Shown here piece by piece: positions 6,977-14,224 of a DNA stretch of 64,000 nucleotides. How positions within the stretch are numbered: the stretch's first letter is position 1; each line of letters starts with the position of its first letter. The DNA is taken from assembly GCA_963675425.1 (NCBI GenBank), contig OY776214.1:2542001-2606000 (forward strand). The letters run 5' to 3'. The stretch comes from Sporobacter sp963675425. Lineage in GTDB: Bacteria > Bacillota > Clostridia > Oscillospirales > Oscillospiraceae. The notes under the pieces are model-generated. The model did not search any database, was not told the DNA's origin, and saw only the letters and a list, made by a program, of their open reading frames with translations. The position numbers were made by a program, and so were the translations under genes.

Positions 6977-9427
6977 ATGCAGGATTTGGCTGACAAGAAC
7001 GCTTTGATTCTAAAAATATATACACAGGTGACAGAAGTGAAAAAATATCGTGATATCATCGAATCGTTTATCAACTCAAAAAATGAAAGTGAATCGCTGC
7101 ACTACGAAAATAAGCTGCTGATCATGAATATCATCCCCATTTTAGTTTTGGAGGCGATCCTGAATGCAGCGTTTTTCACGGCATTTGACCTGAGCGGACC
7201 CGATGTATGGCTTAACAGCGCGGCGCTTTTGGCATTTGCCGGTATTTTGTATCTGATTTCACGAACGGTCCGGTCGGACCGGATGGCGTCAAACCTGATT
7301 GTTGTTGTTTTTACTGCATGTGTGTTTTTTCTTGTCTGGCGTTATTACCAGCAGATTGGTCCGGCTGTCTGGACGATCATTTTTATTGTTGTTGTGTTTG
7401 GTACGGTCAGCGTCAACCGCCTGACGCTCGGCGTCCTGACACTGAGTATGATTGTCATCGGACTTTATATATGGTATAGGGACATTCCGTACGAGATGGG
7501 GAACCGTTATTACGTCGCTCAGTTTTTTGCGTTTGCTGTCCTGTTCCTTGTTGCGTTGGCTATGCAGCAGATTAATTGCAGCCGGTATAAAAAGATCGAG
7601 CGCTATCTCGAGGAGTCGGACATGGTTTTAAAAATATCCGCAGATCTCATCACGGTGAACGCGGAAAATATGGCTGAGAAAGTAAATACCATGCTTAAGC
7701 GGAGCGGAACGTATCTGGGTGTTGATCACGCTGTTATTTTTCTGCTGTCGAAAGACCGGCAAAAAATGACCGCATCCTATGAATGGTGCGCCGCTGGCCA
7801 GGAGCCGTTAATCGGCGGCATCGCCAGCTACGACGTAGCTTCCCGCGAGGAATGGGTCGATCAGATTGAGAATAAGACAACATGGATCATCCCCGATGTC
7901 AATGAACTCAGTGATAAAAGGGCGGTTGGTGAAAAATGGATTAGGGAAATGCGTGTAAAGGCCATGATCTCCATGCCGTTTGAGGTGCGCGGGCGTGTAT
8001 GTGGTCTGCTGATTTACGCGTCCCGGAGAAAGCAGCAATGGCGGGTGGAGCATCTGAAAATGCTGGGTGTGCTGGCAAATCTCTTGAGTGATACATTCTT
8101 AAAAGTTGATTCCGAGCAGGAAATAAGCACAATGGCTTATCACGACGCGCTCACGGGCCTGGCAAACAGGGCGCACTTAAATTTGAAGCTGGAGCAGGCG
8201 ATTGAATCGGCCGCTCAAACCGGCGAAAAGGTTGCCGTTGCGTTTATCGATCTGGATTCCTTTAAAGCGATTAACGATACATCCGGCCACGAAGGCGGCG
8301 ACGAGATTCTGAAGATGGTAGGTCAAAGGCTGGAGGACGGATTGGCTTCTGACGCTATGGCGGCGCGTTTCGGCGGCGACGAATTTATTATGATGATCCC
8401 GGGCGTACGGGACCGTGAGCAGGCGCAAAAAGTTGTTGAGCGGGTCATGAACGCGTTTAATGAGCCGGTTATGCACAACAATTCGGACTTTTACGTTATG
8501 GCCAGTACCGGCATTGCGCTGTATCCGGACGATGGCGAAGAGCCGAAACTGCTAATAAAAAATGCTGACCGCGCGATGTACGCGGCTAAGGAGCTTGGAA
8601 AGAACCAGATTGTGTTTTGTACGGACACTGTTAAAAAGGAAACCGAGCGTAAAATAGAGCTGATGAATCAGCTTTGCAGGCCGCAGCTGTATAAAGAGCT
8701 GATTCTGGACTATCAGCCCCTCGTGGATCTGGAAACGAAGGATATCGTGGGTTTTGAATCGCTTATACGCTGGAAACACCCGCGGCTCGGTCTTATCCAG
8801 CCCGACGAATTTATTCCTCTGGCTGAGCAGACCGGTCATATTATCCGTATTGGGGAATGGGTACTCCGCGAAGCCTGTCGGCAGAACAAGGCGTGGCAGG
8901 ACGCCGGCTTCAAGCCGGTAAGGATGTCGGTCAACGTATCCGCTAAACAGTTTTTAAGCCCGGACCTTATTAAGGTCATCGAGGGCGCACTGACAGATTC
9001 CGGCCTGGAGGCGAGGTATCTGGAGCTGGAATTGACGGAAAGCGCTGCTGTTAATCAGGCGGGCTATATCCCCGGTATGCTTGCGGATATCAGGGCGATG
9101 GGCGTGTCAATCGCTATTGACGATTTTGGCTCGGAGTACTCCTCACTGTCCAGAATCACGCAGATGCCGATCGACCGTATTAAGATGGCCATGCAGTTCG
9201 TCAGCGGTATTTCGGTAAGCGAGAAGGATGATACAATTGCCAAAATCATTATCAATCTCGCCAATAGCCTGGGGGTCAAAATTGTTGCGGAGGGCGTTGA
9301 AACAAAAACGCAGTTTGAATTCCTGAAAAAACGTATCTGTGACGAGGTGCAGGGCTTTTATCTTTACCGGCCCATGCCGGCCGCCGAGATCGAAAAAATC
9401 CTTTCGTCAAAATGTGATTATGTATAA
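6977..9427 (+). CDS. Membrane GAF-GGDEF-EAL cyclic-di-GMP protein
   Basis: 816 residues. Residues about 45-205 hold six or so membrane helices, 220-375 a GAF-like sensor, 385-550 a GGDEF domain with intact RFGGDEF (466-470) and 565-812 an EAL domain. In the EAL domain E594 (ESLIRW), the NVS and ELTES motifs, IDDFGSEYSSL and AEGVET are present. The usual K-I-D motif reads KMA, keeping the lysine and losing the following Asp. The protein may both make and degrade c-di-GMP. There is no clear RxxD inhibitory site five residues before GGDEF. The ribosome site is poor, and an in-frame ATG further on cannot be excluded as the start. It lies divergent from the LysM-CAP gene across an AT-rich 250-base gap. 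Confidence 0.9.
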   Translation: MQDLADKNALILKIYTQVTEVKKYRDIIESFINSKNESESLHYENKLLIMNIIPILVLEAILNAAFFTAFDLSGPDVWLNSAALLAFAGILYLISRTVRSDRMASNLIVVVFTACVFFLVWRYYQQIGPAVWTIIFIVVVFGTVSVNRLTLGVLTLSMIVIGLYIWYRDIPYEMGNRYYVAQFFAFAVLFLVALAMQQINCSRYKKIERYLEESDMVLKISADLITVNAENMAEKVNTMLKRSGTYLGVDHAVIFLLSKDRQKMTASYEWCAAGQEPLIGGIASYDVASREEWVDQIENKTTWIIPDVNELSDKRAVGEKWIREMRVKAMISMPFEVRGRVCGLLIYASRRKQQWRVEHLKMLGVLANLLSDTFLKVDSEQEISTMAYHDALTGLANRAHLNLKLEQAIESAAQTGEKVAVAFIDLDSFKAINDTSGHEGGDEILKMVGQRLEDGLASDAMAARFGGDEFIMMIPGVRDREQAQKVVERVMNAFNEPVMHNNSDFYVMASTGIALYPDDGEEPKLLIKNADRAMYAAKELGKNQIVFCTDTVKKETERKIELMNQLCRPQLYKELILDYQPLVDLETKDIVGFESLIRWKHPRLGLIQPDEFIPLAEQTGHIIRIGEWVLREACRQNKAWQDAGFKPVRMSVNVSAKQFLSPDLIKVIEGALTDSGLEARYLELELTESAAVNQAGYIPGMLADIRAMGVSIAIDDFGSEYSSLSRITQMPIDRIKMAMQFVSGISVSEKDDTIAKIIINLANSLGVKIVAEGVETKTQFEFLKKRICDEVQGFYLYRPMPAAEIEKILSSKCDYV

Positions 9428-9429
9428 AC

Positions 9430-9469
9430 AAAGGGGCTGTAGCAAAATGAAAATTGCTACAGCCCCTTT
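9430..9469. terminator. Bidirectional terminator between convergent genes
   Basis: A 16-base perfect stem (AAAGGGGCTGTAGCAA / TTGCTACAGCCCCTTT) with an 8-base loop between the GGDEF-EAL gene and the convergent monooxygenase gene. A or T runs on both flanks suit both strands. Confidence 0.9.
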
Positions 9470-9482
9470 AAAATCGGCTTGC

Positions 9483-9773
9483 CTAAAAAAGTTTCTTGTA
9501 GGTGTTGAGTTGGGTCGGTTTAGCGCACAGGTCGTTGAGCTTGGGGGCGGCCTCCAGAAAATGCTGTGTAGCAAGGTGCTTATCGATCGAAGCCTGATCC
9601 TCCCATTCTTCAAACATGGTGACGACAAGGGGGTCTGAAACGTCCTGAAACAGCTCATACCGGATGCAGCCGGCGTCATTTTTGACTGTCTCCTCGACCA
9701 GCTTTTTGGAGATCGGCAGAAATTCCTCGAGCTTGCCTTCTTTAATAAACTGCTTGGCTGTGACTTTGATCAT
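9483..9773 (-). CDS. Antibiotic biosynthesis monooxygenase (ABM) domain protein, YgiN-like
   Basis: 96 residues forming one ferredoxin-like alpha/beta ABM domain: MIKVTAKQFIKEGKLEEF, central ETVKNDAGCIRYELFQ and EEWEDQASIDKHLATQHF. These are the conserved segments of putative quinol monooxygenases of the YgiN/LsrG type. The family acts as homodimers without metal or flavin on quinone-like or signalling compounds. The substrate here is unknown. An ideal GGAGG site lies 8 bases before the ATG. Confidence 0.85.
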   Translation of the reverse strand: MIKVTAKQFIKEGKLEEFLPISKKLVEETVKNDAGCIRYELFQDVSDPLVVTMFEEWEDQASIDKHLATQHFLEAAPKLNDLCAKPTQLNTYKKLF

Positions 9774-9856
9774 ACATATTTCCTCCTGTGTATTTAATAC
9801 TTTGACAACATGGCAAAAAGCGCAGTTAATATCGCGCTGTGCTTTAGTATAGGCTG

Positions 9857-10672
9857 TTAGAAGGCCTGCGGCGGCGGGGGGATGAGATTGAGCTCCTGCG
9901 GCGTTGTCAGGCCGGAGCGCAGGGCGTTGTCCCGCAGCCTGAGATATAGCTCACTGTAGGTGGCCAGGATATACGGGGTTAAAAACAATACGCCGACAAA
10001 CAGGAGCAATATTCCCAGCAGGGCCCATCCGATAAAGGACAGCGACAGCATAAATATTTCCCATTTTTGCCCATCTGTCATCTGGATGCTGAGCTTCAGT
10101 GCCCGAGCATAGCCGATATTTGGATTGTCTGTCAGAATAAAAGGCGTCATGCTGTAGGCAATGCCCTTCATCACAACAATGATCATGCCGGCGACAACTA
10201 TGACGCCGCAAAAAACGGCAGCGACAACCAGACCGGGTGTGAAAACCAATCCAACGGCGAAGGGCCGATAGCCGTAAAAACCGCTCAAGCTCCTGGCCAG
10301 TGCGTTCGTCGCGAATATAATGACGCCGGCTGCCGGTATGAGCGACCACAGGAATGTGAAAAGGTACTGCCAGGCCATAGCGGCGACAACCGTCATATAG
10401 TTACGTTCGTTAAAGGCGAAAAAAAGGTTTTTCATATGCGGCTGCGACGTACGTGCGCGCAGATAAAAAAAGTAAAGGCCGACCGTTAGCGGGAAGGCCA
10501 AAAACAGCGAAACGCCGATCGATCCGAAGAAATTAATAAACGGGATAAACGCGATCAGGCTGGAAGCGGCGGATATGATGACAAATGTAATGATATACGC
10601 CACGAGACTTTCCCAATACGTTCTTTTCAAAACGATTCTGGCGTTTGCCTTGAGCTCGGTTCTGGTCCACAT
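9857..10672 (-). CDS. DUF975 family membrane protein
   Basis: 271 residues starting at the ATG at 10672, which is preceded by GGAGGTGA with eight bases spacing. Two upstream in-frame ATGs overlap that ribosome site. MWTRTELKANARIVLKRTYWESL is the family signature of DUF975. About six hydrophobic helices follow, with a Pro-rich tail (LNLIPPPPQ). Function unknown. Members are integral membrane proteins common in Clostridia and often lie near sporulation or stress genes. It is divergent from the zinc-ribbon gene at 10938. Confidence 0.85.
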   Translation of the reverse strand: MWTRTELKANARIVLKRTYWESLVAYIITFVIISAASSLIAFIPFINFFGSIGVSLFLAFPLTVGLYFFYLRARTSQPHMKNLFFAFNERNYMTVVAAMAWQYLFTFLWSLIPAAGVIIFATNALARSLSGFYGYRPFAVGLVFTPGLVVAAVFCGVIVVAGMIIVVMKGIAYSMTPFILTDNPNIGYARALKLSIQMTDGQKWEIFMLSLSFIGWALLGILLLFVGVLFLTPYILATYSELYLRLRDNALRSGLTTPQELNLIPPPPQAF

Positions 10673-10937
10673 GCGCATCACCTCCATGATTTATACTTAT
10701 TAAGAATATCATATCGCTGATACTGTTTTTTTGCAAGGAGAATTAGACGGCGCCCGCCATCAGGCCAAGGCCCGGCGTCTTGATGTACCGCGGGTCTTAT
10801 TGCATTTGACCGGTTTATATGGTAATATATTCACGAGTTTAACGCGCTGAAATCCGGGGAGGTACGCGGTGCGTCAGGCTATAAAAAAAGGCCTTTGATT
10901 AGGGACGAATACGGAAAATATTAATGGAGGGGTTATT

Positions 10938-11405
10938 GTGAAAAGATGTACGAACTGCGGGCAGACACAAGGCGATGATATCCGGTTCTGCGCTAATTGC
11001 GGGAGCGGTGATTTTGAGCCGGCCGCGGAGGAAGGCGCGTATCAGCAGCCGTCGTACCAGCAGGGGGCTTATCAGCCGCCATATCAGCAGCCGACCTACC
11101 AGCAGCCATACCAGCAGCCGTATCAGCAGCCGGCCTACAACAACACGCAGCCGGCGACAATTGGCAATTACATAGCGTTTTTTCTGCTGCAGCTTATACC
11201 GATTTTTAATATTGTCTACATTATTATTGTGGCGGTCGGCAGCCCGACCCGTAATCAATCCATGACAAATCTGGCCAGGGCCATGCTGATTCTGTGGGCC
11301 ATCGGTATTGCGCTCAGTATTATATTGTCTCTTATTCTGGGCGCTTCGTTATTCAGTTTGATTAGAGACGGCGGCTTTAACTACGGCTATAACTATAACT
11401 TTTAG
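10938..11405 (+). CDS. Zinc-ribbon, Gln/Pro/Tyr-repeat membrane protein
   Basis: 155 residues from a GTG start with GGAGGGG upstream. Residues 1-25 are a four-Cys zinc ribbon (CTNCG ... CANCG). Residues 33-70 are a low-complexity region of tandem YQQP-type units. Residues 75-100 and 110-140 are two hydrophobic helices and the end is Tyr/Asn rich (YGYNYNF). Zinc ribbon, disordered linker and membrane anchor is a common but functionally undefined Clostridia layout. The larger protein at 27152 has the same N-terminal arrangement. Confidence 0.8.
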   Translation: MKRCTNCGQTQGDDIRFCANCGSGDFEPAAEEGAYQQPSYQQGAYQPPYQQPTYQQPYQQPYQQPAYNNTQPATIGNYIAFFLLQLIPIFNIVYIIIVAVGSPTRNQSMTNLARAMLILWAIGIALSIILSLILGASLFSLIRDGGFNYGYNYNF

Positions 11406-11412
11406 TAATGAG

Positions 11413-11448
11413 AGTATAAGACGCGGGCAACAGCCCGCGTCTTATACT
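11413..11448 (+). terminator. Rho-independent terminator
   Basis: A 16-base perfect stem (AGTATAAGACGCGGGC / GCCCGCGTCTTATACT) with an AACA loop, eight bases after the zinc-ribbon gene. It abuts the structured repeat element that begins at 11447. Confidence 0.8.
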
Positions 11449-11652
11449 GTCGAAAAAGCCGCGGGAGCGGCTTTTTCGATAAATCAAGGTTCTCGCGCTG
11501 AGGCGTTCGCAGTGTGACACCTCGTGGAAATAAAATCCTCAAAATGTTGAAATATAACAATTTTAGCTGCCGAGACCAGACAACTCGCCATCGTCAGCAA
11601 AAATTCAATCGCATGGCGATTGGACGCGTAGAAGAAGGCAAAAGACTTTTTT
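11447..11652 (+). repeat. Structured intergenic repeat, copy 1 of 4
   Basis: One of four ~205-bp elements in this window (others at 26312, 47708, 51268). In order: a GC-rich hairpin of 14 pairs (GTCGAAAAAGCCGC / GCGGCTTTTTCGA), a GCGC-TGAG-GCGT mini-hairpin, a variable stem that is weak in this copy (GACA/TGTT), a stem ATTTT/AAAAT extended by GCTG/CAGC, inside it the invariant block GAGACCAGACAACTCGCC (CGAG/CTCG closing the loop ACCAGACAA), then ATCGC-ATG-GCGAT, ending in AAAGACTTTTTT. No protein is encoded. Either a small RNA or a miniature mobile repeat. The 279-base gap before the next gene holds only this element, and it ends 33 bases before the deaminase ATG. Confidence 0.8.
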
Positions 11653-11684
11653 ATAAGCTGAGATACGAGAGAAAGGAGTGTTTT

Positions 11685-12179
11685 ATGGATATTACTGAGA
11701 AAATGCGGCTTACATTGGAGCTGGCGAAGCAAGCCATGGAAGCTGGAGAATGCCCGATTGCAGCGATGATCTTTCTGGACGACGAGCTCATCGCCCAAAA
11801 TTATACGAGAGAATTTTCCGAACGGCGTTTGCTCGTCCATGCGGAGCTCAACGCGCTGATGGACGCAGATCTGAAACGCTATCCCTTTGAGCAGCGAAAC
11901 CGGATGCAGCTGTTTACGAATCTGGAGCCGTGCCTGATGTGTATGGGCGCGGCGATGTCCTCGTTTGTCGGCGAGATTTATTACGCGCTGGAATCGCCGT
12001 CAGACGGCGCTGCCGGATTAGCTCAGAGCTGGAACCCTGAGAGCGACGCCTTTGCCAATTACCGCGTGCCAAAAATCACAGGCGGGATACTGCGGGATGA
12101 AAGCCGGGCTTTATTTGCCGCCTTTGCCGATAAATGCCAGCCTGGCGGACTACGGGATTTTGCGCTGTCATTGACCTAA
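11685..12179 (+). CDS. TadA/guanine-deaminase-like cytidine deaminase family enzyme
   Basis: 164 residues from the ATG at 11685 with AAAGGAG 7 bases upstream. The longer in-frame opening lies inside the repeat element and is not coding. The zinc-dependent deaminase signature is complete: His52-Ala-Glu54 (HAEL) and Cys83/Cys86 (EPCLMCMGA). This family removes the amino group from tRNA adenosine 34, guanine or other purines. The downstream ESPSDGAAGLA and the C-terminal FADKCQPGGLRDFALSL are closer to the nucleoside/guanine deaminase-like branch than to TadA proper. The exact substrate is uncertain. Its leader is the structured repeat. Confidence 0.8.
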   Translation: MDITEKMRLTLELAKQAMEAGECPIAAMIFLDDELIAQNYTREFSERRLLVHAELNALMDADLKRYPFEQRNRMQLFTNLEPCLMCMGAAMSSFVGEIYYALESPSDGAAGLAQSWNPESDAFANYRVPKITGGILRDESRALFAAFADKCQPGGLRDFALSLT

Positions 12180-12207
12180 TTTAAGTTTGAGCTCAAATAT
12201 AAAAAAC

Positions 12208-12239
12208 GGCGCGGTATCCTCGCGAGGGATGACCGCGCC
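12208..12239. terminator. Terminator between convergent genes
   Basis: Eight-base outer stem GGCGCGGT / ACCGCGCC enclosing an inner ATCC..GGAT stem, flanked by an A run on the left. It serves the deaminase gene and/or the convergent reverse rubrerythrin. Confidence 0.75.
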
Positions 12240-12264
12240 TATATCTTAAAAGCCGCCTTACGGC

Positions 12265-12813
12265 TTATTTTTCAGGAAAGAAACGCTGCAGCAGACCTTT
12301 AAATGCCTTGCCGTGTCTAGCTTCGTCACGTGCCATCTCGTGTACGGTATCGTGTATGGCGTCAAGCCCCAGCTCCTTGGCGCGCTTGGCCAGATCTGTC
12401 TTGCCGTCGGTTGCGCCGTTTTCTGCCGCCAGACGGATTTCAAGGTTTTTCTTGGTGCTGTCGGTGACGACCTCGCCTAAAAGCTCGGCGAATTTAGCCG
12501 CGTGCTCTGCCTCGTCATACGCCGCTTTTTCCCAAAACGCAGCAATCTCCGGATAACCCTCGCGATATGCCACGCGCGCCATCGCCAGATACATGCCGAC
12601 TTCCGTACACTCGCCGGTAAAATTCATGCGCAGATCCTCAAGAATGTCTTCCGGTGCGCCCTTGGCTACGCCCACAACATGCTCGGCCGCCCAGATCATG
12701 TCGTCGGCCTGCTCATTGAACTTCGAAGCCGGCGCGCCGCATACGGGACATTTTTCTGGGGGGGCGTCCCCGGTGTGGACATGACCGCAAACGCTGCATA
12801 CAAACTTTTTCAT
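12265..12813 (-). CDS. Reverse rubrerythrin (rubredoxin-ferritin-like peroxide reductase)
   Basis: 182 residues from the ATG at 12813 (GGAGG 7 bases upstream). Residues 1-35 are a rubredoxin-type FeS4 site (CSVCGHVHTGDAPPEKCPVCG). The rest is a ferritin-like diiron four-helix domain with EVGMYLAMARVA, DEAEHAAKF and DEARHGKAF supplying Glu/His ligands. The order rubredoxin first, diiron second defines reverse rubrerythrin, an NADH-coupled hydrogen peroxide/oxygen reductase of anaerobes such as clostridia. It lies 35 bases after perR in the same direction and is probably in its operon, so it should be induced by peroxide. Confidence 0.93.
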   Translation of the reverse strand: MKKFVCSVCGHVHTGDAPPEKCPVCGAPASKFNEQADDMIWAAEHVVGVAKGAPEDILEDLRMNFTGECTEVGMYLAMARVAYREGYPEIAAFWEKAAYDEAEHAAKFAELLGEVVTDSTKKNLEIRLAAENGATDGKTDLAKRAKELGLDAIHDTVHEMARDEARHGKAFKGLLQRFFPEK

Positions 12814-12848
12814 AACTGATTCCTCCATCATAATACTGTTGTTTTAGT

Positions 12849-13253
12849 TTATAGTATCCGGCGCGTTTTCGCCCGGCATTTACTACAAGTTCCGTAAAGT
12901 GTGAGTTGTCTGTACTGGACCTCAAGATCGTTTTCGCGCTCCACAGCTTCTGTAAGAGCGGAGCTCAACTCCGTGTCGACATCCAATACGCTGCCGCAGT
13001 CCAGGCAGATAAAGTGCGTGTGCTCGCCGGTGTTGCCGTCGTACCGCTCCTGTCCATTGACGGTGCCGACCGAGACGATGAGCCCTTCGTCCTTGAAAAC
13101 GGAAAGGTTTCTGTATACCGTGCCGAGGCTTAAATCAGGGATATCTTTTCGCAGCTCTTCATAAATCCATACCGCCGACGGATGACATGTCGTGCTTCTG
13201 ATTTTATGCAGCATCGCGTCCCTTTTCCGGCTGTGTTTTCGTACAGCTGGCAT
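12849..13253 (-). CDS. perR: Fur-family peroxide regulator PerR
   Basis: 134 residues from the ATG at 13253, preceded by GGAGG with 5 bases spacing. The upstream Asn-rich in-frame extension is a by-product of the AT-rich operator and is not coding. The N-terminal winged helix contains HPSAVWIYEELRKDIPDLSLGTVYRNL, diagnostic of Fur/PerR recognition helices. The C-terminal half has the HTHFICLDCG and CSKC zinc-site cysteines. PerR family members sense peroxide through Fe-catalysed His oxidation. The immediately downstream reverse rubrerythrin is a typical target. A palindromic box sits directly upstream, implying autoregulation. Confidence 0.9.
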   Translation of the reverse strand: MPAVRKHSRKRDAMLHKIRSTTCHPSAVWIYEELRKDIPDLSLGTVYRNLSVFKDEGLIVSVGTVNGQERYDGNTGEHTHFICLDCGSVLDVDTELSSALTEAVERENDLEVQYRQLTLYGTCSKCRAKTRRIL

Positions 13254-13273
13254 TGTGTCCTCCTGTAATCGAT

Positions 13274-13289
13274 AATAATAATTATTATT
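13274..13289. promoter_or_regulatory. PerR/Fur-type operator upstream of perR
   Basis: A perfect 16-base palindrome AATAATAATTATTATT, 20 bases upstream of the perR ATG. It resembles the AT-rich TTATAAT-N-ATTATAA type PerR box, and the AT-rich sequence continues to 13306. The rest of the 13254-13554 gap shows only the terminator at 13481. Confidence 0.65.
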
Positions 13290-13480
13290 GTTATTGATAT
13301 TAATATAGCACACGTATTTTCGTTTGTAAAGTCCTTTTTAAAATTTTCTGTAATTTTATTCTTTTAGCTTTTTTACATATTATTCAGTATTTCGCTTCAG
13401 GCTTGAAACCACGTTTCCAATACGTCTCTCTCATTTCTTCGTGCCGGCCGGGGCTTCCGTAGGCGTTCGTCGGCAAAAAA

Positions 13481-13513
13481 ACCGCCCTTCGCCGGCTGGG
13501 CCGGCAGGGCGGT
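13481..13513 (-). terminator. Terminator downstream of the holin-like gene
   Basis: A GC-rich stem ACCGCCC..GCCGGC / GCCGGC..GGGCGGT, with TTTTTT following on the minus strand (read as AAAAAA before it on the plus strand). Confidence 0.8.
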
Positions 13514-13554
13514 GATTTTACGCTGCGCTATATACATTGGAGGACAGCAAACGG

Positions 13555-13818
13555 TTATTTGGAGTTTCTTAGCTGTTTGCCAAGCTGATTAATTCCGGTT
13601 GCGGCTAATCCGCTGACGATGCCGACGGCAATAGCGTTTAGGTAATCGGTTGCCGGGAAGGATGGCATGATGTACATCGCGAGGATGCCAAGCGCAGCCC
13701 CGAGCAGTCCGCTGATGATGGGAAACCATTTGTGATTGAGCTGTGTCGTCTTAATGATCTCGATGATCAGATAGCATATGACGGTGATGGCGGCCACGGA
13801 GGTAAATCCAAAATCCAT
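13555..13818 (-). CDS. Dp-1-type phage holin family protein (solitary)
   Basis: 87 residues from the ATG at 13818 with GGAAAGGA 8 bases upstream. Three hydrophobic helices (about 5-24, 37-55, 62-78). The WFPIISGLLGAALG and IAVGIVSGLAATGINQL segments are characteristic of the Dp-1-like holin family. It is not next to an endolysin or any phage gene here. Such orphan holins occur in Clostridia chromosomes, as prophage remnants or domesticated export or lysis factors. Which applies here cannot be told. It has its own terminator. Confidence 0.8.
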   Translation of the reverse strand: MDFGFTSVAAITVICYLIIEIIKTTQLNHKWFPIISGLLGAALGILAMYIMPSFPATDYLNAIAVGIVSGLAATGINQLGKQLRNSK

Positions 13819-13953
13819 AGTGATCGTCCTTTCCAAAATAATGCTGCTACTTTGTCTATATGCCTGACCGAGCTATAAAATAACCGGCTTGGGCAAAAAA
13901 GGGTATAACGCGCGTTTGAGTCGGTTTGAGTACGATCGTGCTTTAAACGGCGG

Positions 13954-13990
13954 TATGCGAAAGCATAATGCCTGTTGAAAAACAGCGGGC
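13954..13990 (+). other. Two adjacent RNA hairpins in the 405-base gap before the GGDEF/HD-GYP gene
   Basis: The gene-free stretch 13819-14224 holds two back-to-back hairpins: TATGC-GAAA-GCATA (13954-13967, a GNRA-type tetraloop) and GCCTGTTG-AAAAA-CAGCGGGC (13970-13990, eight pairs with two wobbles). Other short inverted repeats follow (for example CCGCCATTCATGGCGG). They do not match the class I or II c-di-GMP riboswitch consensus as I know it. A promoter or leader role for the downstream gene is possible but unproven. Nothing else is visible in the gap. Confidence 0.35.
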
Positions 13991-14224
13991 GTTGTAATAC
14001 TATAGTAAAGTTAGATTTTATGACGACCTGCGGAGCGGATCGGCCGGTATCGCCGGCACGGCTTCAGAAGAGCTCCCGCCATTCATGGCGGCACTCGCAA
14101 TACCTCATTTCCGCACAACGCCTGCGGAACCGCATCTATCACGAACCTTTGCCGTCGTGCCAGTCTGCGTAGTCAGATTAAACGGACGGCATGATTTTAC
14201 GCGGTATGACAGGGGGAACTGACG

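Noticed and set aside
7808..9279. Several minus-strand reading frames within the GGDEF-EAL gene
   Set aside because: They are frame shadows of a well supported gene with no ribosome sites or family motifs.
11041..11150. CAG/TAY-rich stretch as a CRISPR or tandem repeat array
   Set aside because: It is the coding repeat (YQQP units) of the zinc-ribbon protein, with no spacers or conserved palindromes.
11514..11684. N-terminal extension of the deaminase
   Set aside because: The sequence is the repeat element. The ATG at 11685 has a good ribosome site and the deaminase domain starts there.
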